Assembly (NCBI GenBank): GCA_947579605.1 | Contig: OX388319.1 | Coordinates: forward strand, 15,203,447 to 15,267,446 | Length of the DNA stretch: 64,000 nucleotides | Direction of reading: 5' to 3' | DNA from: Athripsodes cinereus | Lineage: Eukaryota > Arthropoda > Insecta > Trichoptera > Leptoceridae | Shown: piece by piece, positions 11,775-22,965 of the stretch | Numbering within the stretch: the stretch's first letter is position 1 | Layout of the letters: the number at the start of each line of letters is the position of its first letter | Notes under the pieces: generated by a model | The model's database searches: none | The model's input: the letters and a program-made list of their open reading frames with translations, nothing else | Told to the model about the DNA's origin: nothing | Program-made: the position numbers and the translations under genes

Positions 11775-14597
11775 ATGGAGAGAATACAACGTGGTAAAGT
11801 GAACATACTGTATGCTAATCTGAGAAGTATAAGGAACAAATTTCACGAAATTGACTTAATGCTGAAGGAATATTTGGATGTTGACATATTGATGTTTACT
11901 GAGACGTGGCTGTTTGAAAATGAATGCAAATTTTATGATATTAAGGGATTTACAGGAATATTCAATTGCAGAGAGTCTGATACAAGAGGAGGAGGTACTG
12001 CTATATATATAAAAGAGTCTTTAGATTACAATCTGGTATACAGTACCGATAAATTTAACATTACTATTGTTGAATTAAGAATTGAAAAACAAATAATAAG
12101 ATTATGCGCATTTTATAGATCACCCACATATGACTCAGCTCAGGAATTTATTAATAAAATGGATGAAGTAATGGATAGAAAAAAAATATTTTTTATTGGA
12201 AATGCCAATATTGATCTTTTGGATGAAAAAAATATTGCTGCACTTACATACAAAAGCATGATTAAGGCTAATGACTTCAATATAACAAATAAAATTGATA
12301 GATCACAAGCAACAAGAACTGCAAACGATACCTGCACAATTATAGATCATGTTATAGAAAATACTGGATACTCAATTGCACTTAAATTAGATGATTGGCC
12401 TGGCCTGGACCATAAAATAATAAACATTTTAATTAACGATCTATGCAAACCAAAAGAGAAAATGAAAATTGTTGAGAAAAAAATTATTGATAGGGTTTGT
12501 TTTATTGACTTGGTAAAAAATAAAGTGGACAATGAGGATACTCTTGATTTTGAAAGCTTAACGAGAGTCATTACAGAAAGCAAAATAATGGCGACTAAAG
12601 TAAAAAGATGTAGAATCAGGAATAATAATGACTGGATTACTCCTCAAATACTTGAACTGATTCAGAAGAGAAATGTGATGTATAGCCTTCAAAAGAAACC
12701 CAATGCTTCAGAAAGTATTAAAGAACAATACAAAGAGTTAAAAAATATTACGTGGTATGAAATAAGAAAGGCAAAAAGAAAACATGTCAATACAAAAATA
12801 AAACAAGCTAATGGAGACAGAAAGAAATTTTGGAGAATAATTAATGAAAGATTTGGTAATTCAAAGTCTTATTCTAATAATGGAATTGATGTACTAAAGA
12901 CAGATTATGGCTTAATCAAAGATAGGTCAGATATAGCGAAAGAACTAAATGAACATTTTTGTACAGTTGGTACGAAACTTGCCGAGAAATTTAAAATGCT
13001 CAAAAAGGAACCTAAAGTATATAACAGACAAATTAGAACCCCGAAAAACAGTATTTTTATGCTACCAACGAATGAGAAAGAAATTATTGAAGTAATCAAA
13101 GAACTCAAAGACAGTGCTGCACCAGGATATGATGGTATAACATCAGGAGATATTAAAATATTGCAAAACGTTCTAGCTAACCCATTAACAATATTAATAA
13201 ATAATTGTATCAGTAAATGTGAATTTCCAGAGATTTTAAAAATTGCCAAAATAATACCTATATATAAATCAGGGAAGAGGGATGAACCTGGTAATTATAG
13301 ACCGATTAGTTTACTAAGTACATTCAGTAAAATTTTTGAAAAAATAATACACAAACGCTTTGTAAATTATATTAAAATAAACGGAGATTTTGACGATTAT
13401 CAATATGGGTTCCAAAAAAATAGTAACACATCAGCTGCTCTTATGGATGCAATCCAACATATTAACAGAGAATTGGACTCAGGTAAATATGTCATTCCCA
13501 TTTTTATAGACCTATCGAAAGCTTTCGACACAGTCAATCACAACATATTATTGGATTCCATGAGAAGAATGGGAGTTCGAGGTGTAACGCTAAGCCTGGT
13601 CGAAAACTATCTCAAAGATAGAACAGCGATGACAAAAAACTTTGATATAACAAGCGTGAGAAATGAAATCACAATAGGAGTCCCTCAGGGATCTATACTG
13701 GGGCCGTTATTTTATATGATGTACATAAATGATCTACAATACATAGGACTGACTGGAAAATACTTCATTTACGCAGATGACACATTGTTGATATACAGTG
13801 GAACAGATGAGAACACCCTAAAGAACACAATAAACAATGATTTGAAGATCTTCACGAACTGGCTCAATAATGGATCTCTAACTATAAATGTGGACAAAAC
13901 TAAATACATGATAATAAAACAGAAAAATAAAGCACCCATTAATCCTAGTTTAATGATAAACGATCTACCTATACAGCGGAGTACATGTGTCAAATACTTG
14001 GGTCTGGAATTAGATGACAAACTAACATGGAACGAACATGTCAAAACAATCATCAAAAAACTCGCACCAATGGTAGGAATTATGAGGAGAGCGGAAGTAT
14101 TTAATAAAAGCACTAAGAAAATTATCTACAATTCATTTATATTACCACACATAATGTATGGAATTATAATTTGGTCCCAGTCCAGTATGCAACTGCGTGG
14201 TATCGTTCACAGAATGATGAACAAGGCGCTAAAAGTAGTGTTTGACCTTGACAGATATACTAGGACTGATGAAGTCTATAAGATTACACAAATGCTGAAC
14301 CTCGATGAGTTGGTATGCATGGAAAGGGCGAAAGCTATATATAAAGCAAAAAATGGTCTAATTAAAACGAACATGCTTATACTAAGAAACAGTGATATAC
14401 ATAACAGATATACCAGAACCAGAAACAATTTAAGAAACGTGTACCCAAGGACTGACAAAGAAAGAAAAGGATTTTATTATGAAGCTGTAAGAATTTTTAA
14501 TGATCTACCGGAAGTGCTGAAGAATGTAAATAGTTATTATACCTTCAAGAGGCAATTGAAAAAACGTACATTAGAAAGAAGAGATATTAGTTTTTGA
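11775..14597 (+). CDS. LINE ORF2: APE endonuclease + reverse transcriptase
   Basis: This 940-codon frame has no internal stop. Its product would nick target DNA and copy the element's RNA at the nick. The endonuclease covers about residues 8-220: ANLRSIRNK at the start, TETWL with Glu43, RGGGTAIYIK, FYRSP, IDH, and Asp212-His213. The GDxN motif reads GNAN, so the expected catalytic Asp is Asn143 (AAT at 12201). The RT covers about residues 440-720: SAAPGYDGITSGDI, IYKSGK-GNYRPISLLS, FIDLSKAFDTVNH (Asp579), GVPQGSILGPLFY and YADD (Asp668-Asp669). The C-terminus (about 860-935) has YTRTRNNLR, ERKGFYYEAVRIFNDLP and FKRQLKKRTL, typical of the CR1/Daphne side of the Jockey superfamily. There is no RNase H. 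ATG 11775 sits just before the endonuclease domain, matching family starts. RT looks intact; the endonuclease is probably impaired. Confidence 0.93.
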   Translation: MERIQRGKVNILYANLRSIRNKFHEIDLMLKEYLDVDILMFTETWLFENECKFYDIKGFTGIFNCRESDTRGGGTAIYIKESLDYNLVYSTDKFNITIVELRIEKQIIRLCAFYRSPTYDSAQEFINKMDEVMDRKKIFFIGNANIDLLDEKNIAALTYKSMIKANDFNITNKIDRSQATRTANDTCTIIDHVIENTGYSIALKLDDWPGLDHKIINILINDLCKPKEKMKIVEKKIIDRVCFIDLVKNKVDNEDTLDFESLTRVITESKIMATKVKRCRIRNNNDWITPQILELIQKRNVMYSLQKKPNASESIKEQYKELKNITWYEIRKAKRKHVNTKIKQANGDRKKFWRIINERFGNSKSYSNNGIDVLKTDYGLIKDRSDIAKELNEHFCTVGTKLAEKFKMLKKEPKVYNRQIRTPKNSIFMLPTNEKEIIEVIKELKDSAAPGYDGITSGDIKILQNVLANPLTILINNCISKCEFPEILKIAKIIPIYKSGKRDEPGNYRPISLLSTFSKIFEKIIHKRFVNYIKINGDFDDYQYGFQKNSNTSAALMDAIQHINRELDSGKYVIPIFIDLSKAFDTVNHNILLDSMRRMGVRGVTLSLVENYLKDRTAMTKNFDITSVRNEITIGVPQGSILGPLFYMMYINDLQYIGLTGKYFIYADDTLLIYSGTDENTLKNTINNDLKIFTNWLNNGSLTINVDKTKYMIIKQKNKAPINPSLMINDLPIQRSTCVKYLGLELDDKLTWNEHVKTIIKKLAPMVGIMRRAEVFNKSTKKIIYNSFILPHIMYGIIIWSQSSMQLRGIVHRMMNKALKVVFDLDRYTRTDEVYKITQMLNLDELVCMERAKAIYKAKNGLIKTNMLILRNSDIHNRYTRTRNNLRNVYPRTDKERKGFYYEAVRIFNDLPEVLKNVNSYYTFKRQLKKRTLERRDISF

Positions 14598-14688
14598 TTG
14601 CCGGATTTTTGTTTTTTCTTTTCTAATTTTAATGTATTGTGTTAAAACAAGAGGTAAATTATGTGCTTTATAGAAGACAAATTCATTT

Positions 14689-14735
14689 GAAGATCTTCTA
14701 GCCCCTAATACCAGCTCTATGGTGCTGTCTGGGGC
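14689..14735 (+). other. Conserved 3' UTR stem-loop of the LINE
   Basis: CCCC (14702-14705) pairs with GGGG (14731-14734). Inside, CAGC (14712-14715) pairs with GCTG (14724-14727) around loop TCTATGGT. The 10-nt palindrome GAAGATCTTC lies just upstream. Both stems are kept in the related tail at 35863-35999, where the loop differs. By analogy with other LINEs, it is probably the template feature recognised by the RT; that is inference. Confidence 0.65.
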
Positions 14736-14815
14736 CAGATTTTGTTGTTTTTTGTATATTTTCATTTTTGTGTATTATAATTGAATTGTTGTCCTATATA
14801 TACTTATATACTTAT

Positions 14816-17157
14816 ACTTACTTATAAATTATTACCTATTCCTCGTTCTTCTTTAGGATCTCATCCAATGATAATATTGTCTATCACACGTCACATTATG
14901 CTTGAATGCCTTTGAAATATGTCCATCCTGATACGACGGTTTGTTCTCTTCATAGGATTAGTCAACAATAATAATAATTATTATTGTTTTGTTGTATGTA
15001 TTTTCTGGTCCAGCGAACATGATTGTATATTTTAAACCTTCTGACAGATTTTTGTTTGGCGCCTAGCATTCGTATTTATTTATTATATTGTTGTAGTCAA
15101 CTGGATGTTCGTGCCATGTTGTTAATACGAATGTTATATTGAACTCTACCACAAATCGTGACTTGACAAAATTGATGACCAATTTCAACAATTTCTTGAT
15201 GCATTAATCAATGGTCCAATTATAGGGTCTTATACATTAAGTACCTAATCCTAGTTTTTCCCTGTGTTATTATGAACTATAAAGACAATTTGTATTCCAG
15301 ATTATCAAACATATTTCTTGAACCTATTTTAGTAATCCAGTTAGTTATTCTATTTAGTCATTTTTTTAATTTTTTATACCCATGTATTCATTTAACTTTA
15401 CTGTTTTCTAATGATAAGTATCTCTTCGTCCATCTCTGCAGTTTTTGTTTTTACTTATTTTATTTCAAGCACTTAATTTGAATGTGTGTATGTTGGATGA
15501 TTTATTAAGCGCCGTTTAATGGGACATTCTTTTCAATGATTTCTTCTGGGATATCATCTGTTTTTGATGGTCTTTCTCACGATCCAGCTAGTATTTCCTG
15601 TACTTGTTGTCAGCCATTTAGTCGGTCTCTCCAGAATCGTCTCCTATTTCTCCTCCACTTCACGATGTCTTTCGAAATGCATATTCTTCTAATCTCATAA
15701 CTTCTATACTGCCTCACTTGCTTGTAAATATTGTATCCCAATCTTGATACAAAACACTGTTTAAAACTTGGTTTTGTATTCGTACTGCGCGTTTAATTAT
15801 GTTGAATTTTATTTGCTTGTGAATATCTTACTATTGTTTTTGATTTGTCAGCTAACTAACTATCTGTAACTTATTGTATGCCATCGCTTTTTTGATTTAT
15901 CATAGTAATATCATTGTTATATTTATTTCGTTCATGCCCCATAAAGTTTATCATCTTGTTCGACGATGACATCATTTTAAACTTTATAACCTTGATCTTT
16001 ATTTTACAAAGTCTTTGACCTATTTTCTGAGACATTAAACCAAACACTTTTCACATATCCTTAAACGTTTTTGACCATATAGAAATCCTGATAAATTTAA
16101 TGCCTTTAAATTAAGCCGATCGATATCACGATTATAATTATGTAAATGTTTTTTTTTTTTGTAATATTATTCATTTGTTCAATAATAATAATGATAGTAC
16201 ACAGGTGACACCAGATAATAAATAAATAAATATTAATTTGCGTGGGAAAAATATCGATTGGTCAAGTAGTGTTTCGTTGTTGCTAAAATTTCACCAAGGT
16301 TAGCCATTTGACCACAACAAGCATTTGCCAATATTGTACTACATAGCACATACTACTATTAGTATCATTATTATCTTAATATTAGTTGTATCATTTATTC
16401 CTTTGCTCTCAAAGAATTTGGTGGTGTGTATGTTTTGAGCGATTGATTGCGGTTGTTTTTATTGTATTTATTTTGTTGTTAGTGCGTATTTTATTGATAT
16501 CTCTCGTCTAATGATCTTTATTACTAATAACAGCTGATTGTTTAAGTGTGTCATCGTGTACACTTTCGTTATTATTATTATTTTGTTTGATTACCGCATA
16601 TTGGTTCTCATATCGATTTCAATACCACTATGTATTACTTGCTAAATGTTTGGGGCGTGTATTAAGATTCTCAATTTTGTTTATGATGTACAGATTTATG
16701 TATGTACGCATTCCATTAAATACCAATAGGCTTATGCGATTTCTTCCAGCCGTCATACCCATCATTCTCGGAACTATCTTAATAAATATTCATCACCATA
16801 CTCTAACTTTATTTAAACCTAAGTGTAATATTCGTGTTTGGATTCAGGTACCTAACAAATTTTGAAATTGTGGTATTAAAGTATCTATACTGCTATCACC
16901 TTCGGATGGGTGTGCTTTGAAGGATTAATTCAATTAAATAACAATACTGCGGTGTCAACCCTTTATGTCCCAATCATCCTTTGATATTATATTCTTTTGT
17001 TCATATCTATTGTACATAATCTCTATTGTATGAAATATATATTTTACAGATTTATAATATATGGTGTTGGGTGAATTTCATTTGATTGATGTTTAGAGAA
17101 TTATGTTGTTTAATTTGTATAAGGCGAGGAAGTATCTTTTGAACCATTGATTTTTCT
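14816..17157. other. AT-rich intergenic, no host gene seen
   Basis: Open frames at 15272 (69 codons) and 16548 (105 codons, hydrophobic, no recognised motif) are not supported as genes. A GC-richer patch at 15590-15720 might be a decayed transposon C-terminus on the minus strand (arginine-rich frame ending FWRDRLNG), too weak to call. Confidence 0.4.
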
Positions 17158-17245
17158 AAGAGCACAGACCAGAAACTAACGTCTTCCATTGAAAGCGTCT
17201 TTGCTCCAGTTTAGTCGCCTTTTCAACCTACATTCCTAATGCTCA
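17158..17245 (+). repeat. Dispersed repeat pair, copy 1
   Basis: AGCACAGACCAGAAACTAAC, AGCGTCTTTGCTCCA-TTTAGTCGCC and TTCCTAATGCT match 31393-31478 in the same orientation. Family not recognised. Confidence 0.55.
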
Positions 17246-17460
17246 GCAGGACTACTCTTGACAAAACTAAACACGATCTTAATCTAGTCTTGATCTTGAT
17301 CATACGACGCACGAAGTGACTATTGGCCAAAAATACGCACAAACCGATCGCGCGTTAGCGGTAGCGCGGTGTTTTTGACCATAGTCCCTTCGTGCGTCGT
17401 ATGATCAAGATCAAGACTAGATTAAGATCGTGTGTAGTTTTATCAAGAGTAACCCTGCTG
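17244..17460. mobile_element. MITE-like inverted-repeat element
   Basis: Imperfect inverted arms of about 85-90 bp run from CAGCAGGACTACTCTTGAC (17244) to the reverse complement ending CCCTGCTG (17460). They differ by about 10 substitutions and small indels. The centre, about 17340-17375, is GC-rich (CGCGCGTTAGCGGTAGCGCG). No hammerhead motif, no ORF and no clear target-site duplication. It resembles a non-autonomous DNA transposon; superfamily not assigned. Confidence 0.65.
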
Positions 17461-17642
17461 GTGTCGTTATTATATTTCCGCAAAGAAACATCTATAATTA
17501 AATTATTATAATCTTCAAATTATCATAAAAACTTTCATTAATTGTATCGGCATTTACTTTGTAACACTTCATTTTAAATTAACAAATAAAATAAAATAAA
17601 TATTTATTATTTTGTTTTGTGTTACTGTTGAGTATGACTAAC

Positions 17643-17685
17643 GCACGACCGGTTTCGCGGACTCCGAGTTCGCATCATCAGGTGC
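17643..17685 (-). ncRNA. Hammerhead ribozyme motif (minus arm of P2)
   Basis: The minus strand carries the same core as 17710-17752. GCAC (17682-17685) precedes CTGATGA (17675-17681). A stem II hairpin follows, then GAAA (17653-17656), the self-complementary ACCGGT, C, and GTGC (17643-17646) closing stem I. Both stem I strands and all core residues are retained. Confidence 0.75.
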
Positions 17686-17709
17686 TGATCTATACATATG
17701 TACATATCA

Positions 17710-17752
17710 GCACCTGATGATGCGAACTCGGAGTCCGCGAAACCGGTCGTGC
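17710..17752 (+). ncRNA. Hammerhead ribozyme motif (plus arm of P2)
   Basis: Stem I strand GCAC (17710-17713), CTGATGA (17714-17720), and a stem II hairpin built from GCG/CGC plus ACT/AGT. Then GAAA (17739-17742), with its last A starting the palindrome ACCGGT, a C at the predicted cleavage position (17748), and GTGC (17749-17752) pairing with GCAC. The very short self-complementary stem III is characteristic of the type I hammerheads described in Penelope-like elements, which are expected to act as dimers. Activity is untested. Confidence 0.8.
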
Positions 17753-17825
17753 GTTAGTCATACTCAACAGTAACACAAAACAAAATAATAAATATTTATT
17801 TTATTTGTTAATTTATCATAAAAAC

Positions 17826-19549
17826 GTTTCTGTATACATTGCATTGAATTCGCTGGCTTCTCTACCTCCATATTCTAGCTCTCAATATAGGAGGCTAGTT
17901 TTGGTCCTGAATTTCCAATGAAAACTTAAATTATGAAAGAAAAAGTCTTTGTTCTTTGTTGTTGAAAAAGTCAAGTGACATTTGTTTTTCACATTTTCCT
18001 TTTTTGTATGCAAAATGAATAAAATTATACGTTCAGGTGTGCGAGGAAAACTAAATTGAAAAATAAAACGTAAGAAGCCACCACTGAGGGCGGGTGAAGT
18101 TCCTTTCATACTTATTCATCTTTTAGGTGGGTACCAGTGACGGAACTTAACTTTTCATATTGGTCACACTTCGTTATAATATTAGTGATTGATTTTTTTT
18201 TTATAACGTACCTACGTTTTATACTAAGTGGCTAATATAATTATATTAACTTAATATACTCATAGCACATGATAACGCGCATTAAGTTAGCACAGTATCA
18301 AATTAACTGAAAAAAATAACTTATTATTAAACTGAACCAATCACACTATTAGCGTTTTAGCACCGAAGGACCCACTACTAGCTTACTTTTAGCTCAATCA
18401 TTCAATATATATTTGCTGTATTCAGACAAATAATTATGTTCATCCATAATAAAGCACACGTGCGTCTAAATTCCATATGTGCATATTAGTATTCACTGCT
18501 TATCTCGTATTATCCATATTAGTAGGATGCAAGAAAGTTATCAACTAGGAGCTCATCAAAAACTAAACATACATAGGTAAGACCGTTTTATCCAAGACAG
18601 ATTCATCAAATGCCGTCATTTCGTTGATATTTTGCAGATGTGGATAGCATGCCATTGTGCGGGTAGGCATGCAGTGCTCTTTTGCATGTATGAAAAGCAC
18701 ACCAATGGTGAGCACACAGTTTATAGGTACCTATGTAAGAAGGACACATGCCGAATACTTTATTAGTTCAGGGAAATGATTTTTTTTGTTTTTATTCCTT
18801 CAAAATATTGAAAATAATGATTATCTCAAAAATGCTTCTCTAAATGACATGTTAGGTCAGTTCTGACTCTGGCGAAAGACTCCTCCTGTGCTGGTTAAAA
18901 CAGCTCCATAACTCTCAGGATCCCTTCCTATTCTCTAATGTTTATCAGCCAGGATATTTGATTTCTTTTCTCGCAAGGTCTGCCTTCTATTTTACTTTTT
19001 TAAATTTTGATATTTTTAAAAAGTATTTAATGTTTTATTCGGGAGCTATTATATATTACAAAAAATCCAATTCCTAATTGAAATTGTACATTAAATTTAA
19101 ATGTAGGAGTAAAATCAAATGCTACATCAACCAATATTATCAAAATATCTCTGTATTGGTATTTAAATCAACGTGTTTTATTGAATGTAATTTTTAAAAA
19201 TGCATTGTTTAAATCTTTATCTATATCATTTACTGAATACCAAATATATTATTACATAATTCGGCTATGAGATAACAAATTGAATTATTTTATTGTTAAA
19301 AAACAGTATCCAATGTGCCGTAGGCTTGTCTTGAAATATGGCATTTTTGGATGAAGCCTAGATTGATTTTGATACATCTTCTAGTTGCTATGTCAGTTTT
19401 CAAGCGTTTTTCTTAAATGTTAGATCTAGTCATGTGATGATATTTGAAAACATTTGAAGAATCACGAGAAATGGACATTTCGCGATTTAATTTATAGTAC
19501 ACTTAGTGTGGAATTTTTTAATTCTGGATCCTACCCAACAAGCTCAGAA
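17826..19549. other. Intergenic, no host gene seen
   Basis: An imperfect hairpin at 18651-18707 pairs CCATTG with CAATGG and GTGCTCTTTT with AAAAGCAC. A GC-richer patch at 18845-18985 could be a decayed element coding end on the minus strand but carries stops. Nothing else recognised. Confidence 0.4.
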
Positions 19550-19737
19550 GCTTTTTTTTTTTTTTTTAAAAAGATGTATCTGGATTTTGTTATAAACCCA
19601 AATACAACCTTATACACCTTTCACACTAAGCTAAAAGCTTGTGCCGTGAAAGGGGAGTTTGCCGGCACCTGGGATCGAACCACGGACCCCTTGTTCTGAA
19701 GGCCGAGACTCTACCTCCAGGCTACCGACGAACTCAA
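19550..19737 (-). mobile_element. tRNA-derived SINE (SINE-T)
   Basis: Full-length match to 526-702 on the opposite strand: poly(T) at 19553-19567, then GATGTATCTGGATTTTGTTA, box B as GGATCGAACC, and box A as CCTCCAGGCTACCGACG. Frames overlapping it on either strand are not genes. Confidence 0.85.
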
Positions 19738-20069
19738 AGAAGCTTACTCTTGAGTAGTTAATGGTTAGAAAATCAAAATAGGTGACATGTCTCAGATGCG
19801 ATTCCAAAATAGATACATATTTACTTTTTTTATACAAAAGTGTTTCAAAGGAGTTATTTATTTTAATGTTGTACTTTTTAATATAATTATGTAATTTGTA
19901 TTGTCAATCGACGGTACTTGGTGTAAGTTCATGTCAAATTTATAAAAATAAAATACTTATATTTAGTAATATGACTTTACGTTAGCCTGATGCTGAGATC
20001 GGAAGCTTTTGAAAGCCAGCTCGTGATTAATAAAGTCAATGCGGAAGTACTAAATATAAGTGTTATATG
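19738..20069. other. Intergenic, no gene seen
   Basis: Nothing recognised. Confidence 0.4.
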
Positions 20070-20235
20070 TTTATACACAATACACCGTTCCTATGACAAC
20101 GATATCAGAGCGCAAGGAATGTCGTGGAAAGAGGTGACGCAATTGGCACAGAGACGCTCTGAATGGAGGAGGCTGGTTTCTGCCCTGTGCTCCCGAGAGG
20201 AGCGTTGAGGGCGATGATGATGATGATTTTTATTT
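20070..20235 (+). pseudogene. RTE-like LINE RT C-terminus (LINE-H copy 1)
   Basis: The frame ends QGMSWKEVTQLAQRRSEW, then RRLVSALCSREER and a stop at 20208. MSW-E, A-xR-WR and LV-ALC are the C-terminal pattern of RTE-clade RTs. A (GAT)n tail follows at once, as usual for this clade. Only ~50 coding codons remain. The paralogue is at 26070-26245. Confidence 0.75.
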
Positions 20236-20579
20236 ATTAAATATTATATTTCAAAAAAAGTAAACTTTCATTAATAACAAACTGTCGTATTTTGCCATTT
20301 ATTCACCTGTGGTCTAAGCTTTTTTTTTAATAGTCTTATTGACTTGTTTAGCCTACAACATGAAAATAAACACAGTGTGGATACTATACTAATTATAAGT
20401 CATGTTCCTGTCAATATTTACGTGTTGTATTATTGAGGCTGTAATAAAAACCTTACTTTCAATCTGATAAAATAAAAATAATTACCAAGGAAATGTTCTA
20501 ACAAAGACCATGATGATGTTAAAATATGTATTATGTGTAGGCATGTATTTATTACGTTTTCCTAATTCATTTTACATTG

Positions 20580-20716
20580 TTCCGTAGAGTCCATGGCAAA
20601 GATTAGGTCTCCAACTATTTTAAACAAGTTTTCCAGTGTCTTCTTAAAGACTTATATTCTACTCTTTGGTCTTTCTTTACCTCATTTGCGGGAATCACCG
20701 TGATGGTATAATAATC
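20580..20716 (+). repeat. Rep-A copy with internal deletion
   Basis: GGTCTCCAACTATTTTAAAC and AGTGTCTTCTTAAAG from the distal half join CATTTGCGGGAATCACCGTG and ATGGTATA from the tail. The middle ~130 bp are missing. Confidence 0.65.
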
Positions 20717-21371
20717 TGGATAATTTATTTAGAGCCGCTTTGCGGTACAAACCACTGCAAGGGCGCATTTGCAGTTTTTATTATTTTTTACTTATTTATT
20801 GTTATTATCAGATTTTAATATATTTTATAATTTTAATTCAACTATTAAAAAAAATTAATGCATTTGTAGTTGTCACAAATTTTATCCACTAGTTCATTTG
20901 TTTTTAAATTTGTAATTTTTAATTAGTTTGAAAATAATTTAACACTCAAAAAACAATTATCTTTATAAAACTATTGAAACTAAAAACACTGTATTATTTT
21001 TTTTATTTTGAATCATTATTAGATAATATTTTATTTTTTTAAAATGAGACGTCAGAGGTTTCAGACAGCTACTGCGAGCGCCATCCGTCGACTTCTTATA
21101 ATGGATATATCATAGAAATTATTGAGTAAAAGAGTTTTGTTCAAAAGATGAATAAATTAGATTCGTTACAATTGAAGAATGTCATTTCCTTATCTTTTAG
21201 CTTGGCAACACCAAACTGATGATTTATTACAATATCTCTAAAATTGGTCACTACGTAGATTCATTTGGTTGCATAACCGCACAACGCAACATTGCGGAAT
21301 AACCGAACGAAGATAATTTTATAAAAAGAACATTATTTGAATATTAACTTTAAACCTGGATTTGACCTGGA
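20717..21371. other. Intergenic, no gene seen
   Basis: Nothing recognised. Confidence 0.4.
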
Positions 21372-21516
21372 AATATATTTATTTATTTATTTCATTCTTC
21401 ACTGTACCATTGATTACAATTCTTCTAATCATTACAAACCTATCATTAAAATATCAGTCAAACAATTCAATGTACAGAGGCCGAGTTTATCACTGGAATG
21501 CGATAAACTCGCTTAA
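21372..21516 (-). mobile_element. LINE-B 3' end
   Basis: On the plus strand it reads (TATTTAT)n, TTCTTCACTGTACCATTGAT, then CAGAGGCCGAGTTTATC. The element is therefore on the minus strand with its tail at 21372. This copy has an exact palindrome CGAGTTTATC-N10-GATAAACTCG at 21483-21512. Confidence 0.7.
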
Positions 21517-22877
21517 TACCCTGTTATTTATAATAATTTCTATTTACTTCAACTGTCAGTATATAAAATATGCACAATAACATCTTCTTCGGGTAATCAG
21601 TCGCGTGAATTTCAGATATTCAGACGACATATCTGCCCATATGCTTTGAGCCAACACCAGGGAATTGGTCAGTGTTGGGTCTTGTACATTTTCTTCTTGT
21701 CGTTTTATCACAAAATACTGTGCAAACGTCAAGACATAATTATGTACAAGTTTGTTTTTATTAAACGTACTCAGTAAACGAGAATCACTTTCATAATCCA
21801 TAGATCCGAACAAACATAATATGAATACATTCGAACGCATTCAAATATTTATTCGAATTATAAACGTTGAATTGTTTAAAATCGAACAACATTGAACTTG
21901 AATTTCGAATCATTTCTGCTTCGGTTATGACATAAGTATGGTAATATAATAAGTACTCATGGCATTATTTATTTTATTATCTGTACGTAGATATTGTAAA
22001 TATTTATTATTTTTCATGATAAGATTTGAATTATTACAATACCACCTGCCTACTTGATTTTTTTACGATTTCCTTGTTATTTATAATTCACAGCGCCGTT
22101 TTACGATGACTCAAAATAAAGGCTTATTATTATTATAAAACGTACTAACTTTGTACTCAGTTTCGTTCAAGAAATACTTACTTACAATCAAACTGACTAA
22201 CGAGTTTTTTGTGGATTTCCCGGTAAAAAACTTGTCTCCAAGAGTGCCTTTTAAAAAACAGATGTTCGTGATACATCACAACATCCTCAATGCAGATAAT
22301 ATACTGTAGTATCATTTAAACTGCAATATCTCTGTAAATAAATACAATATTATGTGTAATGTATTTATTTCAAAATGTGCCTAAGGGATGAGACTTCTTC
22401 TAATTTGTCGAATTTAATTGTCCATAGAGGACATATAAACATATTTAGACATATGAACAGACTAAAGTAATTATGCAGGGATCACATACAACATACAATG
22501 CACTCTTGATATTTCTTAATTTATTCAATGTTGTAAAAATACACAAGGTTAATGTGCAAAAACTTCTACTTTAGTATGACCAACTCTTTGATATCCAACC
22601 TACTCGTACTTAAATGTATATATTTTGTTCATTAATTCTTAATTTATTTGTGCATAAACAAACATAATATTGTAATGTTAAGTCATAATATATTAGCTTG
22701 TGGGTGACAGCCAAGTTGCTATTTTTTAAATTGTATTATCGTACACCTTTTACCATAAATAAATCAAGTATTGATATCAAAGCTGTTGAAATAATGCAAT
22801 GATTCATATCACCATGCTGCCAACCTACTATACTACCTTCACAATACAAGCATATTATAAATATTTCTAAATAAAAC
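21517..22877. other. Intergenic, no gene seen
   Basis: The 94-codon minus frame at 21556-21840 has no identifiable domain. Confidence 0.4.
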
Positions 22878-22965
22878 CATCATGGCATCTCTCACAAGTG
22901 TAGCAACCAGTAGATCAATTGCATGTAATATACAGGCAAGTCATCTGCTGTGTCAATAAAAAAAA
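22878..22965 (-). repeat. Rep-A copy, 3' part (first of a pair)
   Basis: ACCATCATGGCATCTCTCAC, AGTAGATCAATTGCATG and CATCTGCTGTGTCAATA match the tail region. Confidence 0.75.

Larger units (their letters stand above)
11745..14815 (+). mobile_element. CR1/Jockey-group non-LTR retrotransposon
   Basis: Consists of one long ORF2 (11775-14597), a ~220-nt 3' UTR with a strong stem-loop (14702-14734), and a CTTATA-rich microsatellite-like tail near 14795-14830. No ORF1 is visible upstream, and the sequence before 11745 has no open frame, so the copy is probably 5'-truncated just before ORF2. Another copy's 3' end lies at 35863-35999, which fixes the 3' UTR as part of the element. Target-site duplications were not identified by eye. 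Confidence 0.85.
17520..17825. mobile_element. Palindromic Penelope-like cassette P2
   Basis: Inverted arms 17576-17689 and 17706-17814 are nearly perfect, with one 5-bp AT-rich indel, around a 16-nt spacer. The 13-bp direct repeat TTATCATAAAAAC lies at 17520-17532, 43 nt outside the left arm, and at 17813-17825, flush with the right arm. The 43-nt tail ends GTAACACTTCAT. Each arm holds a complete hammerhead core, pointing outwards from the centre. No RT or GIY-YIG coding is present, so any mobility would be in trans. Confidence 0.75.

Noticed and set aside
12905..14113. Several minus-strand frames of 60-114 codons
   Set aside because: They are antisense to the intact reverse transcriptase frame.
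16548..16865. 105-codon hydrophobic frame, possible membrane protein
   Set aside because: No recognised family or conserved motif, a composition typical of AT-rich chance frames, no visible splice or promoter context.
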